Assembly (NCBI RefSeq): GCF_013177735.1
Contig: NZ_WOEZ01000210.1
Coordinates: 62,001 to 126,000 of the forward strand
Origin: Paraburkholderia elongata
Lineage (GTDB): Bacteria; Pseudomonadota; Gammaproteobacteria; Burkholderiales; Burkholderiaceae
Direction: 5' to 3'
Length of the DNA stretch: 64,000 bases
Shown one piece after another: positions 9,396 to 18,675 of the stretch (position 1 is the stretch's first letter; every line of letters begins with the position of its first letter). The position numbers and the translations under genes are program-made. Below the pieces are notes generated by a model. It was not told the DNA's origin. It made no database searches and saw only the letters and a program-made list of their open reading frames with translations.

Positions 9396-10457
9396 ATGTC
9401 TGAGCAACACAACAGGCCACTGATTTCACTGGTGGTGCCGTTCTACAACGAATGCGACGCGGTAGGCCACTTCTTCAGCGAGATCGTCCCGGTTCTCGAA
9501 GGGATTGCATTGACGCGCTTCGAAATCGTCTGCATCAACGACGGCAGCACCGATGGAACCCTTGACAAGCTGATCGCTGCCAGCGTGCGGGACGCGCGCA
9601 TACGTGTAATCGACCTGACGCGAAACTTCGGCAAGGAGGCGGCGCTGACCGCTGGTATCGACGAAGCGTGCGGCGACGCGGTGATCCCGATTGACGCGGA
9701 CCTTCAGGATCCGCCGAGCCTGATTCCGGTTATGGTCGAACACTGGCGGCAAGGAGCGGAAGTGGTGGCCGCCAAACGGACCAACCGTGCGTGCGACACC
9801 TTCGCGAAACGCACCGCCGCCGCGATCTACTATCGCGTTCATAACGCACTGTCCGAAGTGAAGCTTCCGGAAAACGTCGGCGACTTTCGTCTGATGGACC
9901 GCCAGGTCGTCAATTCACTGCGAAACTTGCCTGAGCGGCGGCGCTTCATGAAAGGACTGTTTGCGTGGGTTGGCTATCGGACTGTCATTGTCGAGTATCA
10001 GCGCGAGCCGCGCAGCGCCGGCCATTCGAAATTTTCCGGGTGGCGGTTGTGGAATTTCGCACTCGAAGGCATCACGAGCTTCAGCACCGTGCCGCTGCGC
10101 AGCTGGACCTATATTGGCCTCGCGATCGCCACCGTGGCTTTTCTCTATGGCGGTTTCATCATCGGCCGCACGTTGTGGTTCGGCAACCCGGTCCCCGGTT
10201 ATGCGTCGCTGCTTTCCGTGATGCTGTTCATGGGCGGTATCGAACTGATCGGCATCGGCGTGGTTGGCGAATATATCGGGCGCATCTACTACGAGACGAA
10301 GGGCAGACCAGTCTATCTCGTGCGCCGACGCTATCAGGCAAAGAGCAAGGTCAGCACGCTGCCCGTCGGGCGCAACAATTCGCGCACGTCGAACACACTG
10401 CGGCTCGAAGGCTCACGCAAGCGTAATGCCCAGCGTGTGCGGTTCGCTGCCCGCTGA
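9396..10457 (+). CDS. GtrB-like polyprenyl-phosphate glycosyltransferase (GT2)
   Basis: 353 residues. N-terminal GT-A domain: LVVPFYNECD, INDGSTDGT, then DADLQDPP, the DxD-type metal/nucleotide site of the GtrB/DPM1 group. Two C-terminal membrane helices (about 235-300) end in IGVVGEYIGRIYYETKGRP, typical of GtrB/ArnC-like enzymes. These transfer a sugar from a nucleotide donor to undecaprenyl phosphate on the cytoplasmic face. The ATG at 9396 follows GGGGAGG. The last 40 residues are basic and divergent. It lies 18 bp before the methyltransferase gene. Confidence 0.9.
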   Translation: MSEQHNRPLISLVVPFYNECDAVGHFFSEIVPVLEGIALTRFEIVCINDGSTDGTLDKLIAASVRDARIRVIDLTRNFGKEAALTAGIDEACGDAVIPIDADLQDPPSLIPVMVEHWRQGAEVVAAKRTNRACDTFAKRTAAAIYYRVHNALSEVKLPENVGDFRLMDRQVVNSLRNLPERRRFMKGLFAWVGYRTVIVEYQREPRSAGHSKFSGWRLWNFALEGITSFSTVPLRSWTYIGLAIATVAFLYGGFIIGRTLWFGNPVPGYASLLSVMLFMGGIELIGIGVVGEYIGRIYYETKGRPVYLVRRRYQAKSKVSTLPVGRNNSRTSNTLRLEGSRKRNAQRVRFAAR

Positions 10458-10475
10458 GTCTTGGAGGCATAAATC

Positions 10476-11210
10476 ATGTTCCCGGATGCCTATTTGCAGA
10501 TGGCCGAAACCGAGGCCGAACATTGGTGGTTTCGCGGCCGGCGCGATGTGTTGCGCTCGATACTGCGCCGCCTCGCGTTGCCGTCCCGAGCGCGCGTGCT
10601 CGAAGTGGGCTCAGGCACAGGCGGTAACCTGGAGATGCTGGCGGAATTTGGCAGTGTGAGTGGAATTGAAATGGACGAAACGGCACGGAGGCTAACCGCA
10701 AAAAGCACCGGTGAGCGCTTCGACATTCGCGCAGGGCGTTGTCCCGATGATGTGCCGTTCGACGGCGAACGCTTTGACCTGATCTGTTTTTTTGATTGCC
10801 TTGAGCACATCGCCGACGACGTCGGTTCGCTGGCGCGCATGCGCACAATACTGTCTCCCGACGGAAAGATCGTCGTGACGGTACCGGCCTATCAATGGTT
10901 ATGGAGCGCGCATGACGTGTTTCTTCAGCACCACAGACGCTACAGTCGAGCGACGCTGACGGCGTGTGCGAACGAAGCCGGATACCGCATCGAACGCATC
11001 ACGTACTTCAACACGCTGCTGCTTCCGCTGGCGATTGCCGTGCGTTTTATCGATCGTCTGCTCAAGCGCGACAGATCGAGCGGCGATGCCACGCCGGCCG
11101 GCGTGCTGAATACGCTGCTATACCGGGTCTTCAGCGCGGAGCGCCACTGGGTTTCACATGGCGCATTGCCGTGCGGAGTTTCGCTACTCGCTGTGCTGAC
11201 GGTGAAGTGA
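10476..11210 (+). CDS. class I SAM-dependent methyltransferase
   Basis: 244 residues. SAM-binding motif I is VLEVGSGTGGNLEML, the acidic loop follows at IEMDE, and DLICFFDCLEHIADD is the motif II/III region typical of Methyltransf_11/12 proteins. The N-terminus (AETEAEHWWFRGRRDVL) is a common start in methyltransferases of glycan clusters. TGGAGG precedes the ATG. Between the GtrB- and GtrA-like genes, it likely modifies the sugar or lipid carrier handled by them; the acceptor is unknown. Confidence 0.85.
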   Translation: MFPDAYLQMAETEAEHWWFRGRRDVLRSILRRLALPSRARVLEVGSGTGGNLEMLAEFGSVSGIEMDETARRLTAKSTGERFDIRAGRCPDDVPFDGERFDLICFFDCLEHIADDVGSLARMRTILSPDGKIVVTVPAYQWLWSAHDVFLQHHRRYSRATLTACANEAGYRIERITYFNTLLLPLAIAVRFIDRLLKRDRSSGDATPAGVLNTLLYRVFSAERHWVSHGALPCGVSLLAVLTVK

Positions 11211-11217
11211 CGCGGCT

Positions 11218-11595
11218 ATGACAACCCGCACCGAGTTGATAAGACTGGTCCGCTTCGGTGTCTGCGGACTGCTGGCGACAGGGTTGCATATCATCGTGGC
11301 CGTCGTGCTGATGTCGTACGCCGGCGCGTCGCCGACGCTGGCGAACACGGTAGCGTTCGCTTGCGCGACGTGCTGGTCATATCTGGTGAACACGCTTTGG
11401 AGCTTTTCGTCTTCGCTTCGTCTCAGGAACGTCTGGCGATTCATCGTCGTTTCGCTTGGCGGTATGGCTTTGGCCGGACTGGTGTCGTACCTCATGCAGG
11501 TTGCGGGAGCGGGTCCGTGGATAGGGATTGCAATGGTCGTCTGCGCAGTGACTCCGCTCACTTTTGTCACACACCGCCGCTGGACGTATCGATAG
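11218..11595 (+). CDS. GtrA-like flippase
   Basis: 125 residues with four membrane helices, matching the GtrA/DPMS family: LVRFGVCGLLATGLHIIVA at the N-terminus and PLTFVTHRRWTYR at the end (the family typically ends F..rrrWvF). GtrA proteins are thought to flip polyprenyl-phosphate-linked sugars across the inner membrane. It lies 7 bp after the methyltransferase stop, so it is probably in one operon with the GtrB-like gene. Confidence 0.85.
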   Translation: MTTRTELIRLVRFGVCGLLATGLHIIVAVVLMSYAGASPTLANTVAFACATCWSYLVNTLWSFSSSLRLRNVWRFIVVSLGGMALAGLVSYLMQVAGAGPWIGIAMVVCAVTPLTFVTHRRWTYR

Positions 11596-11779
11596 GGTGG
11601 GGATATCTGTGAGTCGTCGCATTCTCTCTATCGAGAACGTTCTGTTTCTCGACGGGGATTCGGTCCGATTTTTCGCGTCTGGATTGGTTCGAGCGAAAGA
11701 AGATCCGGTCGCAAGGACATTGAACGTCAGTCGCTGGCGGCCAGGCAAGAAGCCGGCCTTATATCTATCGAGGAAATCC

Positions 11780-12628
11780 ATGCTTGCGTCCAATCCGCTT
11801 CCTGCGCTGTGGCACTTCGCATGCGAATGGTGGTTCGGCTATGAGGTCGTGTTGTCGCTGTTCATTGTAGGCGCGTTGATCGAGGCGCGCCGGCCGGTAC
11901 AGCGTCTGCAGTCCAGGGCGGCCATCCGTCTGAACCTCGCATACTCAGCCATCTATACGGCCTTGGGTCAGGCCGCGCGGCCGTTGACCATGGCCGCCTC
12001 GGTCTGGATCGTCAACCTGCTGGGAGGCGGCCTGATCGTGTTGCCGGCCCACGGTTGGGGCGTGCTCGTATCGGTTCTTGCGCTCGTGCTCACGATCGAC
12101 CTGCTCGAATATCTGTTTCACCGCCTGCAACATGCGTGGCCGCTGCTGTGGCGCATGCATTCGTTGCATCACAGCGCGGAATCGTTGAACGTCACCGTGA
12201 CCACGCGCCACTACTGGTTTGAGGCGCTACTCAAGGGCTTCCTGCTGTTTCCGCTGGTCGGCGTGCTGTTCAAGGTCGATCCGTCGATCGCGGGCATCGC
12301 CGCCCTGGTGTTTTTGCCAGTCAACTTTTTTGCGCATATGAACCTGCGCATCAACCTCGGTCGCGTCGTTACATGGGTCAACAACCCGCAATATCACCGG
12401 CTGCATCACTCTCGCCGAGCCGAACATTTCAATAAGAATTTCACGCAAATGTTGCCGCTGTGGGATCGCCTGTTCGGCACGATGTGGACACCGGCGCCGC
12501 ACGAGTGGCCGCCAACCGGGCTGGACGGCGACGCCGAGCCCGCGTCAGTGCTGGTCGCGCTGTACTGGCCGCTGCGCAGGCGCATCGCCGGCGACCCCGC
12601 CGCCTCGGCGCCGCGCGTGGCCGAATGA
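11780..12628 (+). CDS. fatty acid hydroxylase/sterol desaturase family protein
   Basis: 282 residues, membrane-bound di-iron enzyme. The histidine clusters are present: HRLQH, then HSLHH, and later HRLHH; multiple membrane helices separate them. Family members hydroxylate or desaturate lipid chains. The ATG at 11780 has GAGGA eight bases upstream; the same frame stays open back to 11564, inside the gtrA-like gene, but that part has no family similarity. A remnant of a gtrA-like C-terminus lies just after its stop. Confidence 0.85.
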   Translation: MLASNPLPALWHFACEWWFGYEVVLSLFIVGALIEARRPVQRLQSRAAIRLNLAYSAIYTALGQAARPLTMAASVWIVNLLGGGLIVLPAHGWGVLVSVLALVLTIDLLEYLFHRLQHAWPLLWRMHSLHHSAESLNVTVTTRHYWFEALLKGFLLFPLVGVLFKVDPSIAGIAALVFLPVNFFAHMNLRINLGRVVTWVNNPQYHRLHHSRRAEHFNKNFTQMLPLWDRLFGTMWTPAPHEWPPTGLDGDAEPASVLVALYWPLRRRIAGDPAASAPRVAE

Positions 12629-12646
12629 CGGTCCGCCAAACGCCGC

Positions 12647-12703
12647 GTGACGCCGCCACTCTCTTTTGTCACGCACCGTCGATGGACATATGCAGAGTCT
12701 TGA
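12647..12703 (+). pseudogene. remnant of a GtrA-like C-terminus
   Basis: This short stretch, too small to be found as a gene, translates as VTPPLSFVTHRRWTYAES followed by a stop. The intact gtrA-like gene (11218-11595) ends in VTPLTFVTHRRWTYR. The match over the last dozen residues, including the stop position, marks it as a leftover of a second gtrA-like gene. Upstream codons in this frame run into the end of the hydroxylase gene and show no more similarity. Confidence 0.65.
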
Positions 12704-12738
12704 GCGCTCACGCCACGGCTATCGACGGTAACAACGCC

Positions 12739-13539
12739 TCACCGCCTGAGGTGCTCCAGAGCATCTCTCATCGGCAAACTGGAAATAACAATCGGCCCGG
12801 TGAACGGCGTATCCAGATCGACAATTACATAGATGGCAGAAGCAATAGAAACTGCCCGAAGCGAGATCGTGACCAACGCCAACGCATTGCGTGGCGCGAT
12901 CAATCCGAAGCTGAGAAAAATCACGCACAGCCAGAACGTCAGCGTCATGAAGAATGGCAGGGAAATTGAACTGTGCGCTTCCTCGATGATCTTCCATCGA
13001 GCATCCACAGTTCGCCGATATTGCGTCAACGCATCATCGAGCGCGCGCTGTTGTAACGGATCATGCGCCCGCAATTGCCGCAACTGCCTGCCCACCGCGG
13101 TCAGCATATCGCCGAGCCGCACGTTCTCCAGCTTCTGCGAGTTGTCCTGCGTTCCGATGTTCCTCGGATAGTCACCGGCTGGCGCCGGCTCGTCTGGCCA
13201 TGTCGATGCAATTGCGGCCGCGGTGTACACACGCAACAGGTGCCGGGCCTCATCGGTATCGCTACCGTATTCCCGCATGGTCGTGTCGAATTCGATCAGG
13301 TCGGCCGCAAAGGTGCGCAAATCATTCGATTCGGTATCGAAACTGGATTTCGCGGATGCCGTCATCAACCCGAGCACCAAAGCGGCAAACGTCACCAGCA
13401 TGCCGATAACCAGTTGGATGAGTTGCACGGTTTCGTGCGCCTTATGCTCCTCGGGCAGCAACGGTCGCACCCACACGCCCGGGCCGGTTCCGACAAGCAA
13501 TAAAGCGAAAACCAAAAGAGCCGAGCCTATTTCTGACAT
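12739..13539 (-). CDS. DUF4239 (bestrophin-like) membrane protein
   Basis: 266 residues. Two N-terminal helices (about 5-25 and 43-65, the second being IGMLVTFAALVLGLMTASAK) are followed by a soluble helical stretch, then two C-terminal helices from about 195. This is the DUF4239 arrangement. The soluble part begins SFDTESNDLRTFAADLIEFD, typical of the family. Function is unknown; a channel role has been suggested from bestrophin resemblance. The ATG has GGAG upstream. It is transcribed toward the glycan module and appears monocistronic. Confidence 0.75.
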   Translation of the reverse strand: MSEIGSALLVFALLLVGTGPGVWVRPLLPEEHKAHETVQLIQLVIGMLVTFAALVLGLMTASAKSSFDTESNDLRTFAADLIEFDTTMREYGSDTDEARHLLRVYTAAAIASTWPDEPAPAGDYPRNIGTQDNSQKLENVRLGDMLTAVGRQLRQLRAHDPLQQRALDDALTQYRRTVDARWKIIEEAHSSISLPFFMTLTFWLCVIFLSFGLIAPRNALALVTISLRAVSIASAIYVIVDLDTPFTGPIVISSLPMRDALEHLRR

Positions 13540-13699
13540 AGAAATGCTCCGGGGACGCGCGCCTCGTCACTTTCTACCAACCGCCGCCCGCCGACCACCC
13601 GGGTAGTCCCGCAAATTAGTCCCGCAAATGCCCGTGCGCGAGCGGCCGCTGACTCTCGCTCGCATGTTGATGTATCGCAAAGGTCTGCGCCATCAACCA

Positions 13700-13726
13700 T
13701 AAAGTTTTCTGCAATCCCGCCGTAGA
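13700..13726 (+). promoter_or_regulatory. sigma-28 (FliA) promoter for the chemoreceptor gene
   Basis: TAAA at 13700-13703, exactly 15 bases, then GCCGTAGA at 13719-13726. The flagellar sigma-28 consensus is TAAA-N15-GCCGATAA, so the -35 box, spacing and GCCG core match perfectly. It points at the chemoreceptor starting at 13858, leaving a leader of roughly 125 bases. The rest of the 318-bp gap 13540-13857 shows nothing else recognisable. Confidence 0.7.
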
Positions 13727-13857
13727 CCATTTATGTGGCGTTCGCTTAAATTTCAAACAAAAGTTGCGAACCTGGCCGTATGGGCTTGGGCGCAGCACGC
13801 GTGGCCGAAGCTAATTTTCTGGACATCCGGTCAGGCAGCCCAATGGAGACAAGCCCG

Positions 13858-15498
13858 ATGTTGAAAAATCTGTCGATTCGAACCTGCCTTACCCTGATGA
13901 TTGTGTTCTTCGGCGTGGTGCTGCTGTTCGGCGCCGCTGCCGGACTGTTGTCGTTGCGTTCGAGCAACGCGTCGCTGCAGCAGATGTACACCGTGGACAC
14001 GCCCGCCGTCGCCGACCTCGAAGGCAGTGCCGGACAGCTGCTGCGTCTGCGGCTGGCTTTGGCGACCTACGCATCGTTGGTCGACCTGAACGATCAGGAC
14101 GGTGCGAACGCGGTGCTCAAGCGTTTTGATCAGTACCAGAAAGCATCGAACGATCGCCTAGCCCACTATGTGAGCCGCGCGAGCACGGATGCCGACGAAC
14201 AGCGCCTGATCAAAGACATGCAGGACAAGCGCGACACCTTCCTGCACGAGGGCGTCGATCCGGCGCTGGCCGCGCTCAAGTCCGGCGACAAGACCGCATT
14301 TGAGCAGTTGCAGGCGCACAAGCTGCCGTCGCTCTATAGCGCGTACGAAAAGGCGATGCTTACGCTCGAGCAATTGCAACTCGACCACGGCGCACAGCGC
14401 TATCAGGATGCGCAGGACCTGTTCTACGCGATCTGTATCGCGGTGGCGATCGGCATGGGGTTGTCGCTGTTGGGCTCCTTGATCGGGCGGGCGGTCATGG
14501 TGCGGGCAATTGTCAGCCCGGTCGACGCGACCATTGCGCAGTTTCAGCGGATTGCCAATGGCGATCTGACCAGCCAGATCGACGTGACGAGCAATAACGA
14601 AATGGGTCGTCTCGCCGCGGCGCTGCGCAAAATGCAGGACTCGCTGATCGAGACGGTGAATGCTGTGCGTCACGGTACGGAATCGATCGATACGGGTGTG
14701 AGCGAAATTGCGGCGGGCAATACCGATCTGTCGCAACGCACTGAGGAGCAGGCTGCATCGCTCGAAGAGACGGCGGCCAGCATCGAAGAGCTGACCTCGA
14801 CGGTCAAGCAGACGGCGGACAACGCGAAGCAGGCGAGCTCGCTGGCGCAGGGCGCGTCGAGCCTGGCGGCACAGGGCGGCGATCTGACCGAGCAGGTGGT
14901 GGGCACGATGCGTGGCATCGTTGACGACTCGCGGCGGATTGCAGACATTGTTGGTGTGATTGAAGGGATTGCTTTCCAGACCAATATTCTGGCGCTGAAT
15001 GCTGCGGTTGAGGCGGCTCGTGCCGGTGAGCAAGGGCGTGGGTTTGCGGTGGTGGCGAGCGAAGTGCGGTCGTTGGCACAGCGAAGCGCTGCGGCGGCCA
15101 AGGAGATCAAAGGGTTGATCGATGCTTCGACGGCACGGGTGCAGGCGGGCTCGCAACTGGTTGAACGCTCGGGTTCGACGATGACGGAAATTGTCGAGGC
15201 GATTTCTCGCGTGAGTTCGATTATGAGTGAGATTGCGGCGGCGGCGATTGAGCAGAGTACCGGGATCGATCAGGTGAATCTTGCTGTTGCGCAGATGGAT
15301 GAGGTGACTCAACAGAATGCTGCGTTGGTTGAGCAGGCTGCTGCGGCGGCTAGTTCGCTTGAGGAGCAGGCTCGCAGGTTGACTTTGGCGGTGGCTGTGT
15401 TTCAGACGGGGAGTGGGGGTTCTTCTTTTGCCGGGCGGCGAGGTGGAATTGTTGCTGCGCCGGCGATGAGAGATTTGGGTGGGGTTGTCGCGGGTTGA
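13858..15498 (+). CDS. methyl-accepting chemotaxis protein
   Basis: 546 residues. Membrane helices near residues 10-30 and about 190-215 bracket a periplasmic four-helix-bundle (4HB_MCP/Tar-type) sensor domain; a HAMP domain follows ([20 protein letters not shown]), then the cytoplasmic signalling coiled coil with hairpin tip [20 protein letters not shown]. Methylation-helix motifs ([17 protein letters not shown]) are present. The C-terminus lacks a CheR-binding pentapeptide. I chose ATG 13858, which has GGAG upstream; ATG 13843 is an alternative. The ligand is unknown. Confidence 0.93.
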   Translation: MLKNLSIRTCLTLMIVFFGVVLLFGAAAGLLSLRSSNASLQQMYTVDTPAVADLEGSAGQLLRLRLALATYASLVDLNDQDGANAVLKRFDQYQKASNDRLAHYVSRASTDADEQRLIKDMQDKRDTFLHEGVDPALAALKSGDKTAFEQLQAHKLPSLYSAYEKAMLTLEQLQLDHGAQRYQDAQDLFYAICIAVAIGMGLSLLGSLIGRAVMVRAIVSPVDATIAQFQRIANGDLTSQIDVTSNNEMGRLAAALRKMQDSLIETVNAVRHGTESIDTGVSEIAAGNTDLSQRTEEQAASLEETAASIEELTSTVKQTADNAKQASSLAQGASSLAAQGGDLTEQVVGTMRGIVDDSRRIADIVGVIEGIAFQTNILALNAAVEAARAGEQGRGFAVVASEVRSLAQRSAAAAKEIKGLIDASTARVQAGSQLVERSGSTMTEIVEAISRVSSIMSEIAAAAIEQSTGIDQVNLAVAQMDEVTQQNAALVEQAAAAASSLEEQARRLTLAVAVFQTGSGGSSFAGRRGGIVAAPAMRDLGGVVAG

Positions 15499-15543
15499 TG
15501 TTTTTTTTGCCTGCTCGGCGGGTTTTGTCTGTTTGCCTACGGG

Positions 15544-16136
15544 GTTGGCCTTTCCTTGAATTGATATTGGATTATTAGCGTCGCCCCTGTGCGGGGCAGG
15601 CACTTACTTTCTTTGCCGCCGCAAAGAAAGTAAGCAAAGAAAGCGGCTTCACACCGCAAATTCTTAAGCGGGTCCCCTGGCTTGGAGGGGGCAGTGGTGC
15701 ATCTGGAATCCGTGTCCTCGCACATTCAGCGTTGGTGACAAGGAAGTCATCAGCTCCCACTCCGCACTGCGTGCGTCGCGGATGGGTATGCATGGGAAAC
15801 CAGCGGTTTCGTTTGGGCGTGGTGGGGCCGTCGGCTTCGCCTCGGCGAAGCGCTCAATGAAGCGTGAGCGCGAGAACGCAGCAGAGGGTTTTATGAAGTG
15901 CTCTTCGGCGCGCGTAGCGCCGCCGGAAGTATGACTGCCTTGTCACTCGGGCTGAATGTGCGAGGGCACGGATTCCAGATGCACCACTGCCCGCTCCAAG
16001 CCAGGGGACCCGCTTAAGAATTAGCGGTGTGAGCCGCTTTCTTTGCTTACTTTCTTTGCGGCGGCAAAGAAAGTAAGTGCCCGCCCCGCACAGGGGCGAC
16101 GCTAATAATCCAATATCAATTCAAGGAAAGGCCAAC
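15544..16136. repeat. large inverted-repeat element, copy 1
   Basis: Two arms of about 200 bases are reverse complements with few differences: the left runs from GTTGGCC at 15544 to about 15755, the right from about 15933 to GGCCAAC ending at 16136. Each arm contains a hairpin with a 14-bp perfect stem (left: CTTACTTTCTTTGC at 15603-15616, loop CGCC, complement to 15634). The roughly 180-bp centre has no gene. There is no transposase reading frame. A second, damaged copy is at 36018-36722. It resembles a non-autonomous (MITE-like) element. Confidence 0.8.
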
Positions 16137-16243
16137 GCCATAAAAGCACAGACAAAACCCGCCGAGCAGGCAAAAAAAGCCAAGCAAAGCCCAACGCCGT
16201 AGGCAAACAGACGAACAAGCGCCGAGCGGGCAAAACCCTCACC

Positions 16244-17053
16244 TCACTGCATAGCAGCATAATACTTAGCCAAACTATCGATCTCAGCCGAGGTCATCTG
16301 CCTCGCCACATTCCGCATCTGCTCATTAATATCGTTATGCCGCGCACCGGAAGCAAACGCCCGCATCTGCGCAGCGAGATAAACAGAAGACTGCCCACCA
16401 AGCCAGGGTGCCGCCCCCTTACGATCAAGCTGCCCATGGCAAGCCGCACAAGGCGCGATATTCCGCTGCGGATCACCCTGCATGGCAAGCTTCACGGCAT
16501 TCGCATCCGGTCCAACGCCCGTAGGCGAAACCTCGGCCGCCGGCGCGCGAGACAGCGAAGCATAATAAGCCGCCAGATCATGCAGATCCTGCTCACTGCG
16601 AGCAGCAATAATCGGCTGCATGACTGCGTTCTGCCGCACGCCGTTCTGATAATCGCGCAACTCTTTATAGACCACGTCGGCATACTGCCCGGCCAACGCA
16701 GGCGCCGTCACCTGCACTGTGCCCAGCACGCCATGACACATCGAACAATTCTGCGTCGCAATCGTCGCGCCGCGGCCAATCGAATTCGCGTCAGCTCGTA
16801 CCCGCCGCAAAGGCGGCAAGACCACGACTTCGCTCGGCGCCGGGCCGGCAATATTGGCGCCGCCGTACCAGCTCGACGGTACGCCCGCGGCGCCGCAAAT
16901 GGTTGCCCATAAGCCACGCTCACTGAATCCACTATTCGCCGACGGTAACCAGACGAAGCCGATCAGTATCGACACGACGGCAATCGCTACCGTGCCGCCA
17001 AGGCCCACCGTGAACCACGGGTTGCGCAAGCTGAAGACGCGTTCCTGACTCAT
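16244..17053 (-). CDS. membrane-anchored diheme cytochrome c
   Basis: 269 residues. One N-terminal membrane helix (residues about 14-34, GGTVAIAVVSILIGFVWLP) and two heme c motifs, CSMCH and CAACH, each in a cytochrome c class I domain. It overlaps the oxidase subunit I stop by four bases (ATGA), so it is the last gene of the oxidase operon. The likely role is electron donor to the CuA site of the neighbouring oxidase on the periplasmic side. A much longer frame upstream is the shadow of subunit I and is not part of the protein. Confidence 0.9.
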   Translation of the reverse strand: MSQERVFSLRNPWFTVGLGGTVAIAVVSILIGFVWLPSANSGFSERGLWATICGAAGVPSSWYGGANIAGPAPSEVVVLPPLRRVRADANSIGRGATIATQNCSMCHGVLGTVQVTAPALAGQYADVVYKELRDYQNGVRQNAVMQPIIAARSEQDLHDLAAYYASLSRAPAAEVSPTGVGPDANAVKLAMQGDPQRNIAPCAACHGQLDRKGAAPWLGGQSSVYLAAQMRAFASGARHNDINEQMRNVARQMTSAEIDSLAKYYAAMQ

Positions 17054-18675
17054 CGCTGCGCTCCGACGACAACTGCCGGCACCGACGTCTGCGGCAATCT
17101 GAGCAACTGAACGATCGGCACACTGTAGTTGACAACCGTCAGCCCGATCATCAACGCCACCCACAAGCCGAAACTGTTGAGCGCGGCAGGCACGCGCTCC
17201 ACCGGTTGCACCGCGCTCGCGAAGCGGAAACTTTGTTGCTGTACCTGCGGTCCGAATTGCGACTTCGCCAGGATGTAGATGAACAGCACGCCGGACACCA
17301 CCAGGACCAGTCCGCCCACCGCCGACATGCCAACCCAAAACGCCTGCGATTCCATCCCCGGCATGTTGTAGTCGTAGTACGCCATGCGGCGCGGGGCGCC
17401 GAGCAAGCCGACGTAGTGCCACGGCAACGTCGTCACCATCATGCCGATGAACCACAACCACAGTTGCGTACGCACCAGCTTCACCGACGCAATCGCACGG
17501 CCGGTCAGTTGCGGCCACAGTTCGTACGCGATCGCGAAGTACATGATGACGATCGCACCGCCGAAAATCAGATGGAAGTGCCCGGTCACCCACTGCGTGT
17601 TGTGCACCGTGGAGTTCAACTGGTAGCTCATGTTGATCAGGCCACCCGCACCGCCAAGGCCCAGCATCACGAACGAAAACGCGATCACCAGCATCATCGG
17701 GTTCTGCCACGGCAACGCGGTCAACCAGCCGAACGCGCCCTTGCCGCCGCGCAGCCGCCCGGCGATTTCCACCGAAGCGCAGATGGTGAACACCGTTAGC
17801 AACGTCGGCACCGACACCATGCCAGTGAACACCGCATGCAGGAACTTGAAGCCCGAGCCGACCTGCGGATCGGCAAACAGGTGGTGAATGCCGATGGGCA
17901 TCGCGAACACGAGGAACAGAATGAACGACACGCGCGCCATCGAATCGCTGTAGAGCCGGCCGCCGATTGCACGCGGCACCAGCGTGTAGTACGCGATGTA
18001 AGCCGGAATCAGCCAGAAGTAGACGATCGCATGCAGCGTCCACGAGAACAGGATGCGCGAGAGACCGGCATCGATCGTGTTGGTTAGGCCGAAGGCAACA
18101 GGCAATATCTGGAACAGGATTTCGAGCGCCGCGCCGATCGCAGTCCACGCCCACAGATACGCGCCCGCCACGTTGGCGAACATCGCGAGTGGAATGGGCT
18201 TGCCGGGGTTGGCGCGCTTCCAGATGCGCAGATTCACGTGCATCAGCGCGACCCAGATCCATGAGCCGACCACCACCAGCACCACACCGAGGTAATAGAA
18301 TGGACTGCCGATCATCGGTGGATAGAAGGTGAAGAGCACCGAGGCTTGGCCGAGCGCGACCGGGACCATCGCCATCACCGCGCCAACCGCCAGCATGATG
18401 AACGCGGCCCACGCCCATTTGAGACCGACGAGCCGCTGTGCGAGTGCGAGTTCGACGATCGCGTAGCCGAAACCCATCGACACCAGGGTGGGCAGCACGT
18501 AAGCCATCACCGAGCCATGCGCGGTCACCGATCGATAGTAGAGCTCGGGGTCGCCGACCCACGGCACCAGCGGGCTGCGTACCAGCATCTGCCAGGCACC
18601 GAGCAGCAGCGCGATCAGAAATGCGATGAAGGCCAGCCAGAAATGCGCGAGAACGAGTCGCTTAGCGTGAAACAC
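17050..18675 (-). CDS. heme-copper oxidase subunit I, B-type (ba3-like)
   Basis: 541 residues, about 13 membrane helices. Low-spin heme ligand in TAHGSVMAY; CuB/active site in LHAIVYFWLIPAY, matching the B-family form (the His-Tyr pair is present, with Ala where many have Pro); IHHLF supplies the two further CuB histidines; TGHFHL carries the last heme ligands. It reduces O2 to water and pumps protons. The start is GTG at 18675 with GGAG upstream, overlapping the subunit II end by 14 bases. No subunit III gene is in the operon, which suits the B family. Confidence 0.9.
   Translation of the reverse strand: MFHAKRLVLAHFWLAFIAFLIALLLGAWQMLVRSPLVPWVGDPELYYRSVTAHGSVMAYVLPTLVSMGFGYAIVELALAQRLVGLKWAWAAFIMLAVGAVMAMVPVALGQASVLFTFYPPMIGSPFYYLGVVLVVVGSWIWVALMHVNLRIWKRANPGKPIPLAMFANVAGAYLWAWTAIGAALEILFQILPVAFGLTNTIDAGLSRILFSWTLHAIVYFWLIPAYIAYYTLVPRAIGGRLYSDSMARVSFILFLVFAMPIGIHHLFADPQVGSGFKFLHAVFTGMVSVPTLLTVFTICASVEIAGRLRGGKGAFGWLTALPWQNPMMLVIAFSFVMLGLGGAGGLINMSYQLNSTVHNTQWVTGHFHLIFGGAIVIMYFAIAYELWPQLTGRAIASVKLVRTQLWLWFIGMMVTTLPWHYVGLLGAPRRMAYYDYNMPGMESQAFWVGMSAVGGLVLVVSGVLFIYILAKSQFGPQVQQQSFRFASAVQPVERVPAALNSFGLWVALMIGLTVVNYSVPIVQLLRLPQTSVPAVVVGAQR

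Noticed and set aside
14158-15603. Long open frame opposite the chemoreceptor gene
   Set aside because: It is the antisense shadow of a GC-rich coding region; the product is Arg/His-rich without any domain, while the plus strand encodes an intact receptor.
15544-16136. Insertion sequence
   Set aside because: Long inverted arms but no transposase frame inside; kept as a repeat element.
17054-18562. N-terminal extension of the diheme cytochrome frame through subunit I
   Set aside because: That region is coding in another frame for oxidase subunit I; the cytochrome starts at 17053 with a clear membrane anchor.
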